The position numbers and the translations under genes are program-made. From Sulfuritalea sp. (lineage in GTDB: Bacteria > Pseudomonadota > Gammaproteobacteria > Burkholderiales > Rhodocyclaceae), in NCBI GenBank assembly GCA_016710465.1, contig JADJVS010000014.1, positions 930,001 through 994,000 on the forward strand: a stretch of DNA of 64,000 nucleotides, written 5' to 3'. Shown here piece by piece: positions 36,114 to 44,655 of this stretch; position 1 is the stretch's first letter; each line of letters starts with the position of its first letter. The notes beneath the pieces are model-generated. The model worked only from the letters and a program-made list of their open reading frames with translations, did not search any database and was not told the DNA's origin.

Positions 36114-38117
36114 TCAGTGACCGCCGCCAGCGAAGCCGATCACGATCAGCACCAGCAGCGTCAGGCCGAAGGCGATCAGCACCAGGCCGAGAATTTTCGA
36201 CGCCAGCGTAAACGGAGCTGACGGCGCGTCGACCAGATAGTTCTCCAGTTCGCCGCTCGCCACCAGGCGATCGTATTGCGCCCGGTGTTCGTGCCTGAAT
36301 TCCTCCAGTGACTGAGTGCCGGTGAACATCACCACGTCCGGCGGCGGCAGCTTGTCGGGCCGGAAGTGGTTGTTGAAGAAGTGCACCGTAAACAGGAACA
36401 CGGCGGCGAGTACCGCTTCCTCGCCATGCACCACCATCGCCACGTTGAACACCCAGCCCGGCAGGTAGGCGGCCACCACGTGCGGGAAGGCCAGCATCAT
36501 GCCGCTGCCGCCGATGATCGCCATGCCCCAGAATACCGCCCAGTAGTCGAACTTCTCCCAGTAGGACCAGCGCTCGATGCGCGGGCGCTCGCCCTTGCCG
36601 ACGAACCACCTGAACATGCCGATCATGTCATGCATGTCCTTCCAGTTCGGCACGAAGGAGTCGGGGCCGAAGAACCTGAAGTCCTTCCAGTTCCGCGCCA
36701 GGGTGATCGTCACCGCCACCAGATGCAGGGCGAAGATACCCAGCATGGTGTAAGCCGCCAAGCGGTGTACCTGTCCGGCGATTTTCGGAGTGCCGAATGC
36801 CGCCATCACCGTCTTGGCCCAACTGGTCTCGGGGAAGAACGCCGCCATCCCTGTCAGCACCAGCAGCATCACGCTCAAGGCGAAGAGCAGGTGCGCGATG
36901 CGCCACATCGGTCCGAAGCGCTTGACATGCTTGGTGGCGAACTCCGGCGCTAGCTTGTCGGTCATCACGTGCGGCACATTCTTGCCCGCCTTGCGATCCG
37001 CATACTCGCGATACCACCACAGGCCCGAATGCAGCCAGAAGAAGGCGAATACGCCGACCAGCAGGGCGATCATGGCCTTGGTGGTGAGCCATATCTCGGG
37101 ATACCTGGCAAAGTCGTGGCTGGTGCCGTGCGGACTGAAGCTGAGGAAACCGGCGGTCGCCAGACCGGGCTTGCCTTCCTTGCCGCTGTGGCACTTCTGG
37201 CAGGTTTTCAGCCGGCTTTTCTCGTGCATCCTTGACTTGGGATCCTTCGAGGGCTCGATGGCATGGCTGCCATGGCAGTCGGCGCACTTGGCGGTGTAGG
37301 CATAGCCCAGGCGGTTGACCTGGCCGTGGTAGGAGGCTTTGTAGGACTCGTAGGCATCCTTGTGGCAATCGCCGCAACTGGCGGTGATCGCCAGCTTGGC
37401 CTTGTCGGTCGAACTGCCGACGATGTCGTGGGTGGTGTGGCAGTCCGAGCAGACCGCCGTCTTGAAATTCTTCTTTTCGGCTTCCCGGCCGTGCGCCGAG
37501 CCGGTCCAGTCATCCCGGTGGTCCTCATGGCATTTGCCGCAGATATCGGGCACGGCGAGGCGCCATTCCTTGCGCTCGGCGGTGCCGCGCGGAGGCACGT
37601 CGAAGGCATGCACGTCATGGCAATCGCTGCAGATGGCCATCAGTTTGGTCGGATCGTCCTTGTCCGGCTTCGAGTGGAAGGACTTTTTATAGGCTGCGAC
37701 ATTGTCGGCGACGATACCCAGGCGGGGCTTCTCGGCGGCCTTGCCGTCCTTCCGGATCGCTTCCCAGAGGTCAAGGTGGCACTGTGCACATTCGGCCTTG
37801 GGCACGCCGGCCGCCTTCCGATGCGGTGAGACGGTATCGGTGATTTCCTTGTGACAGCCGACGCATTCCATTTTCGAATGCACGCTCTTGGCATACCTGT
37901 CCGAACCGACGGTCTTTACGTCGCGCTTTTCGCCATTGCTGGCGAGCATCTCCAGCTTGCCCTTCTTGCCGTCATGACACGTCTGGCAGGTGGCGTTGTC
38001 GAGTTTCTGCGCGGCGTTGGCGACCTCATTGCCGGCGGCCCCGGCACCTCCGATACCGGAAGCCAACCAGACTGCCGCCGCCCACGTCGCGAGCCTGCGG
38101 AGGTACATGCGCTTCAT
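36114..38117 (-). CDS. Nine-heme cytochrome c fused to a cytochrome b561-like membrane domain
   Basis: From ATG 38117 (GCGGGGA upstream) the product is 667 residues with a signal peptide MKRMYLRRLATWAAAVWL...GAGA. The periplasmic part (about 30-335) has nine CXXCH motifs: CQTCH, CVGCH, CAQCH, CSDCH, CGKCH, CSDCH, CGDCH, CADCH, CQKCH. A membrane domain follows (about 350-600) with four or more helices and several histidines (FWLHSGLW, MWRIAHLLFAL, VHRLAAYTMLGIFALHLVAV, FTVHFFNNHF), as in diheme b561/FdnI-like quinol-cytochrome b proteins. A final TM anchor is at the C-terminus. It could pass electrons between the quinone pool and periplasmic hemes. It is the third gene of the operon. Confidence 0.88.
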   Translation of the reverse strand: MKRMYLRRLATWAAAVWLASGIGGAGAAGNEVANAAQKLDNATCQTCHDGKKGKLEMLASNGEKRDVKTVGSDRYAKSVHSKMECVGCHKEITDTVSPHRKAAGVPKAECAQCHLDLWEAIRKDGKAAEKPRLGIVADNVAAYKKSFHSKPDKDDPTKLMAICSDCHDVHAFDVPPRGTAERKEWRLAVPDICGKCHEDHRDDWTGSAHGREAEKKNFKTAVCSDCHTTHDIVGSSTDKAKLAITASCGDCHKDAYESYKASYHGQVNRLGYAYTAKCADCHGSHAIEPSKDPKSRMHEKSRLKTCQKCHSGKEGKPGLATAGFLSFSPHGTSHDFARYPEIWLTTKAMIALLVGVFAFFWLHSGLWWYREYADRKAGKNVPHVMTDKLAPEFATKHVKRFGPMWRIAHLLFALSVMLLVLTGMAAFFPETSWAKTVMAAFGTPKIAGQVHRLAAYTMLGIFALHLVAVTITLARNWKDFRFFGPDSFVPNWKDMHDMIGMFRWFVGKGERPRIERWSYWEKFDYWAVFWGMAIIGGSGMMLAFPHVVAAYLPGWVFNVAMVVHGEEAVLAAVFLFTVHFFNNHFRPDKLPPPDVVMFTGTQSLEEFRHEHRAQYDRLVASGELENYLVDAPSAPFTLASKILGLVLIAFGLTLLVLIVIGFAGGGH

Positions 38118-38140
38118 TCCCCGCTGCGCTCGGTCGCGCT

Positions 38141-38485
38141 TCAGCGCGACAGAATCCACTGCGCCAGATTACTCAGTTCTTTCGGATCCCGGGTCTCGAT
38201 GTTCTTGTGTTCCTCTTCGGTACCGTCTTCGAGCTTGACCTTGGGGCCTGTCGTCATTTGCTTGATGGCCTCTTTCTCGCCGAGTTTCTTTTCCTTGTAC
38301 TTGGCGGCGATCTTTTGATACGAGGGCCCCTTCTTGCTCTTGGTGACATCGTGGCACTTGAAGCAATCATTCTTCTTGGCCAGTGCCTTGGCCGCTACTT
38401 CATCTACCTGCGCCTGGACTGGCGATACTCCGCCCAGGACAAGCAACAGCGTTCCGGTCAGCAGCAGCTTGGTTTGATGTTTCAT
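38141..38485 (-). CDS. Small monoheme cytochrome c (class I-like, possible His/His ligation)
   Basis: The 114-residue exported protein (signal peptide MKHQTKLLLTGTLLLVLGG...QA) has one heme site, NDCFKCHDV, and the C-terminal helix LSNLAQWILSR. In usual class I cytochromes of this shape a Met in an MPPN loop lies 17 residues before the helix Trp. Here that position is His (EEEHKNIE), so the sixth ligand may be histidine. It is probably the mobile electron carrier between the two multiheme proteins. CGGAGCC lies before ATG 38485. Confidence 0.85.
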   Translation of the reverse strand: MKHQTKLLLTGTLLLVLGGVSPVQAQVDEVAAKALAKKNDCFKCHDVTKSKKGPSYQKIAAKYKEKKLGEKEAIKQMTTGPKVKLEDGTEEEHKNIETRDPKELSNLAQWILSR

Positions 38486-38562
38486 GATTCGGCTCCGGTT
38501 ATGTTTGGTTCCAAGAAGAGCGCCGGACTGCCCGGCGGAATTTTGCTTCTGCAAGACCATCC

Positions 38563-40482
38563 CTACAGGTTCTTCGTATCGTGGCAGGCCGCGCCACAGG
38601 GATTGGTGTAGGGGATCGGCATCGCCTTGCCCGGCTCGATGCCCTTGACGCCCTTGTTGTCCTTGCGCGGAACGTCATAGACGTGCGAGCTGATGTCATT
38701 GACCCAGTAGTTCTTGCCGTCCTTGTTGAGCAGACCTTTGCCGAAGCCGGCGCCGGTCTGCGCGGTCTTGGCGTTGTGGCAGTCGATGCAAGTGACCTTC
38801 GCCGGATCCACGGTGCATTTCGACTTCTCGGCGAGATGCTCCTTCATGTCGTCGCGGTTCTTGTGGCAGGCGGTGCACACCTCGGACGTCTTCGGATCGT
38901 GCTTCAACTGATGCAGCGACTTGCCGTTGCCATGCGGATCATGGCAGTCGGAGCAGGCGACCAGTTGGGTGCCGTTGCGATACTTCTTGGCCTTGATCAG
39001 GTCCGAGTAGGGCTGGTGGTGGCTCTTCGAATGCAGGCCGTCCGCCCAGAAGTCGGCGTCCTTGCCGTCCGGCCGGGTGGTGTAGTCCGTGAGGAAGCCG
39101 TTGCGCGAGGTACCGGGCAGCATCATCTTGTTGTCCTTGTTCACCGGCTGGTCGTTGTTCAGCTTGCCCTGGGGCCGGCTGTGGCACTGCCCGCACAGCA
39201 CATCGGCGCGTTCCGCCGACAGCTTGTTGGGACTGACGATGGTGGCCGGCATGTCGATCTCTTTCGCCTTGTCGTGTACCGAGCCGGGGCCGTGGCAGGT
39301 TTCACAGCCCAGGTTGAGCTCGTTGGGCTTGCCGTCGCCGTCGATGTCCAGTTCGCCATTGCGGTCATTGACGGCGCCGGCGATGTAATCGCCCTTGGCG
39401 TTCTTGGCCAGCGTGTAGCCGGCGTAATGGCAGGATGCGCATTCCTTGTCGAAGGCCTTTGCCTGCGGCGGATCGGTCAGCTTTTTGTTTTGCTCGTTGT
39501 AGAACCAGTCGGCGTGGTAGTCGCGCCAGGCCTTGCGGGTACGGTCGGCGAAGCGGTCGTCGCCGTTCTGGTTGAACTGGACGAAGGGGAACAGGTTGGC
39601 GCCGACGCGAACCAGGTAACGCTGCTTGTAGAGGCCGCCGCCGTAGGTCATTTCCACCGTATAGGTGCGGGGCTTGTCCGCGCTGTCCCGCAGGTTTTCG
39701 GTACGCAGCTTGAGCTTGCCGTCGGTATCCTTGTAGAAAGTGGCGGTGAAACTTGCCGACGCGGCATCGGCCGGTGCCTTGGTAGCGATCTGGTACTTGT
39801 CGAAGCCGCGCGCCTTGTCGAAACCGTGGAACCAGAACTTGGTGCCGGCCATGAGCTTGTCCAGGCCCTTGTTGAATTCCGGAAAGCGCGAATGGTCCTG
39901 CAGCTTGCTCGGCTTGCCGATCACGGTCATGCCCAGCCGGTGCAGGGTCTTGGTGATGTGCTTCTGGTCTTCGTGGCATTCGATGCAGGCGGTGCTGCCG
40001 ATGTATTTGGCATTGGGCGGCACGTTGCCGGATATCTTGATCAGCATCGGGGCAGCGCCCATTTCATCGGTACCGACGGATTTGCGCGACTTGTCGCCGC
40101 CGGGCAGGTACTTGGCTGTCGCCGGCTCGACATAGACAAAGTATTTGCCGCCGGGCACGTTGGCGAAGCTGAACTCGCCCTTGGCATTCGTCTTCGCATT
40201 CAGGTAGCGCCCGCGGTTGGCGGCCAGGCTGTCTTCCAGCGGTTCGTCGTTCGCGGAACCGGCCTTGACTTCGATCGGCGTCTTGCCCATCGCCGCCACG
40301 TCCGTGGCGGGAATCAGCCAGACCGTGGCGTCGGCGACCTTGAGGAAGGTTTCCTTGCTGCCATCCTCGACCACGCCCTTGAACGATGTGTTCGGGTAGG
40401 TCTTGACCCCGCCGGTACAGCCATGGATCAGGAACACGGATACGAGCGCCAGCAGGCTCCCGGCAATGGTCTTTTTCATCAT
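38563..40482 (-). CDS. Octaheme-type cytochrome c lipoprotein
   Basis: The 639-residue protein has a lipoprotein signal (MMKKTIAGSLLALVSVFLIHGC, Cys22). The N-terminal region (about 25-120) resembles a carboxypeptidase-regulatory-like beta sandwich (TNAKGEFSFANVPGGKYFVYVEPA). Seven CXXCH motifs follow (CIECH, CASCH, CETCH, CGQCH, CSDCH, CTACH, CIDCH), plus a CX3CH site near the C-terminus (CGAACH). Between hemes 1 and 2 is a large heme-free insert of about 170 residues. It is likely attached to the outer membrane or exposed to the periplasm. It is first in an operon behind a sigma-54 promoter. Substrate or partner is unknown. Confidence 0.86.
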   Translation of the reverse strand: MMKKTIAGSLLALVSVFLIHGCTGGVKTYPNTSFKGVVEDGSKETFLKVADATVWLIPATDVAAMGKTPIEVKAGSANDEPLEDSLAANRGRYLNAKTNAKGEFSFANVPGGKYFVYVEPATAKYLPGGDKSRKSVGTDEMGAAPMLIKISGNVPPNAKYIGSTACIECHEDQKHITKTLHRLGMTVIGKPSKLQDHSRFPEFNKGLDKLMAGTKFWFHGFDKARGFDKYQIATKAPADAASASFTATFYKDTDGKLKLRTENLRDSADKPRTYTVEMTYGGGLYKQRYLVRVGANLFPFVQFNQNGDDRFADRTRKAWRDYHADWFYNEQNKKLTDPPQAKAFDKECASCHYAGYTLAKNAKGDYIAGAVNDRNGELDIDGDGKPNELNLGCETCHGPGSVHDKAKEIDMPATIVSPNKLSAERADVLCGQCHSRPQGKLNNDQPVNKDNKMMLPGTSRNGFLTDYTTRPDGKDADFWADGLHSKSHHQPYSDLIKAKKYRNGTQLVACSDCHDPHGNGKSLHQLKHDPKTSEVCTACHKNRDDMKEHLAEKSKCTVDPAKVTCIDCHNAKTAQTGAGFGKGLLNKDGKNYWVNDISSHVYDVPRKDNKGVKGIEPGKAMPIPYTNPCGAACHDTKNL

Positions 40483-40517
40483 GATCCCCTGGTTATTGGT
40501 CTAGTCGGATCTGCAGG

Positions 40518-40533
40518 AGCAATCCCTGTGCCA
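40518..40533 (-). promoter_or_regulatory. Sigma-54 promoter of the multiheme cytochrome operon
   Basis: The minus strand reads TGGCACAGGGATTGCT, a full match to the TGGCAC-N5-TTGC(A/T) -24/-12 consensus. It is 36 bases before the ATG of the lipoprotein cytochrome gene, placing the transcript start about 24 bases before that ATG. An AGGGG ribosome binding site follows. The neighbouring response regulator has the GAFTGA motif needed to contact sigma-54. Confidence 0.9.
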
Positions 40534-40596
40534 TGAACCGAATCTATCAATTTCGAAGAGATTTTGATGTGACCGCCCAGAAGTCGGCGGACGAGT

Positions 40597-40614
40597 CGTC
40601 GCATTATCGCGACG
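40597..40614. promoter_or_regulatory. Upstream activator palindrome 1
   Basis: CGTCGC-N6-GCGACG is a perfect 6-6-6 inverted repeat about 90-110 bases upstream of the predicted sigma-54 transcript start, a normal enhancer distance. It shares GTCGC-N6-GYGAC with site 2. Confidence 0.7.
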
Positions 40615-40617
40615 CGT

Positions 40618-40633
40618 GTCGCTAATCGGTGAC
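40618..40633. promoter_or_regulatory. Upstream activator palindrome 2
   Basis: GTCGC-N6-GTGAC repeats the first palindrome with one changed base. The centres are 20 bases apart, about two helical turns, so two regulator dimers could bind on the same DNA face. It overlaps the last codons and stop of the response regulator gene. Confidence 0.6.
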
Positions 40634-41995
40634 AATTCCCCAGCGCTTGATGCGCACATAGAGATTCTGTCGCGGGATTCCACTCAGACGTGCGGCCTCG
40701 GATATGTTGCCCCCCGCCGCATCGAGCAGGCGACGGAAATAGACGCGCTCGAAATCGGCACGTGCATCCTGATAGCGCAGCGCATCCTTGCTCGTCGGCG
40801 CAGCGGCAGGCGATGTACCGGCGACGGACTCGCCGGCGACAGACAAGTGCGGGGCATCGATCGGGCCGCCGGCGTGAAGGGCTACCGCGCGCTCGATGCA
40901 ATGCTTGAGCTGGCGCACGTTGCCGGGCCACGGGCTGGCTTCGAGCAGGCGCACGGCGGCCGCCGTGAACGGACCGCAGTTCTTGCCAAACTTGGTGTTG
41001 AAACAATCAAGGAAATGGGCGGCCAGCAGAATGATGTCGCCTTGCCGCTCGCGCAAGGCGGGGACGCTCAACGCGACGACGTTGATGCGGTAGAACAAGT
41101 CCTCGCGGAAACGCCCGGCCTGAACTTCCCCGGCCAGTTGCCGATTGGTGGCGCAGATCAGGCGGAAATCGGTGCTTCGTGGCTGAGTGCTGCCGATGCG
41201 CGTGAATTGATGGCTCTGCAACACATGCAGAAGGCTGCTTTGCAGCTTGGGGCTCATGTCGGCGATCTCATCAAGGAACAGATTGCCGCCGTGCGCTCGC
41301 TCGAAATAGCCCGGACTGGCCTGGGCCGCCCCGGTAAATGCGCCTTTTTCGTGGCCGAAGAGCAGGCTTTCCAGCAGCGATTCAGGCAGTCCGCCGCAAT
41401 TGACTTCGAGGAAGGGCTTCTCGGCGCGAGCACTCAGGGCGTGCAGCAATCTGGCCACGACATCCTTGCCTGTTCCGCTCTCGCCTTCCAGCAGCACGGT
41501 CGTATCCAGGCCGGCGACCTGGCGCACCTGATCGAGCAGGCGTTCCATCGCCGCCGACTGTCCGACCGTCTCCGGCACGCCGGACTCGGCGGCGAGCCGC
41601 GTTCGCAGGCCGTCGATCTCCCGATAGGCGGCATCGAGTTCGAGCGCTTTGCCGATCACCGCTTCGAGCGCATCCAGATCGTCGAAGGGCTTGGTCAGGT
41701 AATCGAACAGGCCTTCGCGCACCGCTGCGACGGCGTCGCGCACGTCGGCAAAGCCGGTCATCAGGATCGTTACCAGTTTCGGTCGCCGGGTGCGGAATTC
41801 GCGCGTCAGGTCGATGCCGTTTTCTCCGGGCAGGCGTTGATCCATCAGCACCAGGTTGAAGTCTCCGGCGGCGAACAGGCGCCGCGCTTCCCCGCCGTCG
41901 GCGGCGAGACTCAGCTCCGCCGACTTTCCGAGCAGGCGTTGGAACAGGGTCCGGGTGTAGTGGTCGTCATCGACCACCAGAATCCTGGGCAGCAT
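40622..41995 (-). CDS. Sigma-54-dependent response regulator (NtrC family)
   Basis: The 457-residue protein has a receiver domain (residues 1-120; acidic pair at 9-11, phosphoacceptor D52, K102). The AAA+ domain has Walker A GESGTGKD (171-178) and the sigma-54 contact loop GAFTGA (218-223). A Fis-type helix-turn-helix lies at about 430-455 (GGNISEAARLSGIPRQNLYVRIKRWG). It should activate sigma-54 promoters when phosphorylated. The partner kinase ends one base before its ATG. The only sigma-54 promoter I see is 89 bases beyond its own stop, driving the cytochrome operon. Confidence 0.95.
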   Translation of the reverse strand: MLPRILVVDDDHYTRTLFQRLLGKSAELSLAADGGEARRLFAAGDFNLVLMDQRLPGENGIDLTREFRTRRPKLVTILMTGFADVRDAVAAVREGLFDYLTKPFDDLDALEAVIGKALELDAAYREIDGLRTRLAAESGVPETVGQSAAMERLLDQVRQVAGLDTTVLLEGESGTGKDVVARLLHALSARAEKPFLEVNCGGLPESLLESLLFGHEKGAFTGAAQASPGYFERAHGGNLFLDEIADMSPKLQSSLLHVLQSHQFTRIGSTQPRSTDFRLICATNRQLAGEVQAGRFREDLFYRINVVALSVPALRERQGDIILLAAHFLDCFNTKFGKNCGPFTAAAVRLLEASPWPGNVRQLKHCIERAVALHAGGPIDAPHLSVAGESVAGTSPAAAPTSKDALRYQDARADFERVYFRRLLDAAGGNISEAARLSGIPRQNLYVRIKRWGIVTD

Positions 41996-41996
41996 G

Positions 41997-43766
41997 TCAG
42001 GCGGCTTGGGACTGATTCATGGGGAGCCACAACGCAAATCGCGTGCCATTGCCTGGCTCGCTGGTCGCCGACACATGGCCGCCATGGAGCAGTACAACGT
42101 GCTGGACCACGGGCAAACCCAAACCCGTGCCGTCGCTGCGGGTGGTGAAGAAGGGTATGAATATCTTTTCCATGACAGCCGCCGGGATGCCCGCGCCATG
42201 ATCGCTTACCGCAAGGGTCCAGCCGGCGGCCGTGCCGTTCGGCTCAACCGCCGCTTCCAGCGTAATGACAATAGGGCTGTCGTCACCGGCGGCCTGGGCG
42301 GCGTTCTGCAATAGATTGAACAGTGCGTGGCGGATCAGGATCGGGTCGACCATCAGCACTACCGGCTCTTCCGGCACACGGATGTCCACCGGATGATGGC
42401 GGTCCTCCGCCTGACGAAACATCAGCACCGTGTCCTCGATCAGGGGCGCCATCGGGGTCGGCTTGCTGTCGAAGCAGGACACCCTGGAAAACTCCAGCAT
42501 GCGGTGGACGAAGGCACGGCAATCCTCGCCCGCGCGCCTGATTTCGCCGAGCAATTCGCGCGTTTGCTGCGGATTGTCCGTTTCGCGTTCGGCGAGTTGC
42601 GCCATATTGACCACGCCGACCAGCGGATTGTTGAGCTGGTGGGCAATCCCGCCGACCATCGTGCCGAGCGCCGACAGCTTTTCCAGTTGCAGTATCCGGT
42701 TGTGGTCGGTGTTGAGGCGCAGTATCCGCAGTTCCAGATCATGCTGGCGCTGGTAGTCGCGCTCAACCCGGTCGAGCGCGAAATAGAAAATCGCCAGCAC
42801 GCCCGCGGCAACCAGCAGGCTGACCAGCGTGACCGTGATGATCGAGCGGCGGAAGGTGGCCTGCAGGCCGGCAATGTCGCGAATCACCACCAGTTCGCCG
42901 ATGTGCCGCCCGCCGGCATCTTCAAGCGGCACCAGTGCCACGTGCAGCGAGCGCCCGCCGTCCTCGATGACTGCGTTGCGTCCCGCCAGCAATCCGCCGA
43001 GCATCTGCCTGTCGAACGCGGCCGGCAACTGCTCGCTGGTTTGCGCCAGCGCGACATGCGTCGCAAAGCGTTCCCAGTCGCCCGTTCGCTGCATCATGCC
43101 GAGCCCGCGCCGCCATTGTTCGGGGCGCAGGAATTTCTTGTCTACCAGCACCGCCAGGTCGACCGTCAGGCTGTCGCGTATCTCATCGATCAGGTGCTCG
43201 ACCTCTTCGCCGATTTCGAGATAACCGAACACCTCGCCGTCGCGTCGCCACGGCGTGACCATGCGCAGGGTAAGCGTTCCCAGCGGCCCGAGTTCGAGGC
43301 CGCTCGCGGCGGCGGCATGGTCCCTGGCCTTCTTCATGGTCATCCGGTCGATCTCATCGCCGAACTCGCCGGGGCTGTGCACGCGATAGAGGTTGATCAG
43401 ATCGATGCCGGTGAAATAAAGATGGGTGATGCGATGCTCGGCGCGCAGGGTTTCGAACAGCGGCCCCGTCTGGCGCGCCAGGCTTTCGCGGTCGCCATCG
43501 CGGAAGGCCTTTTCCAGCGCCGGATTGGTCGTCATGGCGCGCAGCACCGCGCGCATGAGATTGGCATCCTTGCCCAGCTTCTGCTCGAACAGCTTCCCCG
43601 CGGCGGCCGATCGCTCGGCAAGATCCCGGTCGCGGACGCTGGCTTCGACCAGATAGATGGCGATGGCGAACACGCACATCACGAAGGTCAGTGCGAGCGC
43701 GAGCGGGCCGATGAAGGCCGCCTTGACGCGCCGAGGTTGTCGGGCCGGGGCGATGATTGCCGTCAC
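41997..43766 (-). CDS. Sensor histidine kinase with a large periplasmic domain
   Basis: The 589-residue protein has TM1 (about residues 18-40), a periplasmic region of about 265 residues with double-Cache-like features (segments LYFTGIDLINLYRVHSPGEFGD and GPLGTLTLRMVTPWRRDGEVFGYLEIGEE), and TM2 (about 308-330). The H-box is GGIAHQLNNPL (His near 375), followed by N-, G1- and G2-boxes ending FTTRSDGTGLGLPVVQ. The domain probably senses a small periplasmic ligand. It pairs with the adjacent sigma-54 regulator, and likely controls the multiheme cytochrome operon. The methyltransferase gene ends 48 bases upstream. Confidence 0.92.
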   Translation of the reverse strand: MTAIIAPARQPRRVKAAFIGPLALALTFVMCVFAIAIYLVEASVRDRDLAERSAAAGKLFEQKLGKDANLMRAVLRAMTTNPALEKAFRDGDRESLARQTGPLFETLRAEHRITHLYFTGIDLINLYRVHSPGEFGDEIDRMTMKKARDHAAAASGLELGPLGTLTLRMVTPWRRDGEVFGYLEIGEEVEHLIDEIRDSLTVDLAVLVDKKFLRPEQWRRGLGMMQRTGDWERFATHVALAQTSEQLPAAFDRQMLGGLLAGRNAVIEDGGRSLHVALVPLEDAGGRHIGELVVIRDIAGLQATFRRSIITVTLVSLLVAAGVLAIFYFALDRVERDYQRQHDLELRILRLNTDHNRILQLEKLSALGTMVGGIAHQLNNPLVGVVNMAQLAERETDNPQQTRELLGEIRRAGEDCRAFVHRMLEFSRVSCFDSKPTPMAPLIEDTVLMFRQAEDRHHPVDIRVPEEPVVLMVDPILIRHALFNLLQNAAQAAGDDSPIVITLEAAVEPNGTAAGWTLAVSDHGAGIPAAVMEKIFIPFFTTRSDGTGLGLPVVQHVVLLHGGHVSATSEPGNGTRFALWLPMNQSQAA

Positions 43767-43814
43767 GAGAGTAGCCCGGGCCGTGTGCGTGGGGCCCGGA
43801 CCATCGGCGTCGGG

Positions 43815-44579
43815 TCAGGCCGATGGTTCCGGCTTCACCGCGCGGTGGAAGCCGATCATCCCGTGAAACACGGTATCCACACTGACCTGCACGAAACCCA
43901 GTTCACGCAACATGATCGATAACTCCTCGGCCGTATAGAACAGGTCCAGCGCGTCGATGAAATACTGCTTGAACCGGGTCGCGGCGGGACTGCTGCCGAC
44001 GATCAGACTGGTGAAATTGAGGCAGGTCTTGAGGTAGGCGTAGTAGAGCTTCTTCACGATCGGGTTGCGCGGACGCAGCATGTCCGAATGATGGAAATGG
44101 CCGCCGGGCTTGAGCACGCGCAGGATTTCGCCGAACACCTCGCGCACCCGCAGGTGGCGCGAGGCGAACTGCAACGTGACGACGTCGAAGTGGTTGTCGG
44201 GGAAGGGCAGCTTGTGCACGTCGCCGATGGTGCTCTTGATCCTGAAGCCAAGCGCCTTGGCATTCTGCTGGCCGACGGCCTGCATTTCGGCGCTGCGGTC
44301 CATGGCGTGCACATCCAGCGTCGGTTCGCGCTTGAGCAGGGCGCAGCCGATGGCATTGGTGCCGGCGCAGACGTCGAGCACTTTCTGGCCCGGTGCAATA
44401 TCCACCGAGCGCATGAAGCGATCGAGGAAATCGCTCCACATGCCGAGCGCGGCGATTTCGTTGGCGCGGTCGTAATAGCGCGCGATGTCGGCGAAGGCAT
44501 CGTTGAGCTCGTTGCTCCAGATGTCGCGGAAGCGCTCTTCGCGAACGGCTTCGCGCGCGGCCGGCGTCGTTGTTGCCAT
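43815..44579 (-). CDS. Class I SAM-dependent methyltransferase (UbiE-like)
   Basis: The 254-residue protein has VLDVCAGTNAIGCALLKRE (motif I), DVHAMDRSAEMQ, IGDVHKLPFPDNHFDVVTLQFASRHL (motif II/III) and EILRVLKPGGHFHHSD. This order resembles UbiE/COQ5 C-methyltransferases, and the DMLRPRN region fits, but the substrate is not proven. AGGAGACACC precedes the ATG. A promoter and palindromic operator are upstream. It may head a transcript that continues into the kinase and regulator. Confidence 0.82.
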   Translation of the reverse strand: MATTTPAAREAVREERFRDIWSNELNDAFADIARYYDRANEIAALGMWSDFLDRFMRSVDIAPGQKVLDVCAGTNAIGCALLKREPTLDVHAMDRSAEMQAVGQQNAKALGFRIKSTIGDVHKLPFPDNHFDVVTLQFASRHLRVREVFGEILRVLKPGGHFHHSDMLRPRNPIVKKLYYAYLKTCLNFTSLIVGSSPAATRFKQYFIDALDLFYTAEELSIMLRELGFVQVSVDTVFHGMIGFHRAVKPEPSA

Positions 44580-44625
44580 CGGGTGTCTCCTGCCGCCGGG
44601 ACGATCCGGCGGGTTTCCGGCTGGG

Positions 44626-44654
44626 ATTTAGCCCGGCCGGAAAGGCGGTGTCAA
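44626..44654 (-). promoter_or_regulatory. Sigma-70-like promoter of the methyltransferase gene
   Basis: TTGACA (44654-44649) is a perfect -35, followed after 17 bases by CTAAAT (44631-44626), a weak -10. It points toward the methyltransferase ATG about 50 bases further on. Confidence 0.5.
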
Positions 44655-44655
44655 C

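Noticed and set aside
38581..40536. A 651-residue plus-strand frame opposite the octaheme cytochrome gene
   Set aside because: The minus strand has a signal peptide, heme motifs, ribosome binding site and sigma-54 promoter. The plus frame is Val/Gly/Ala shadow.
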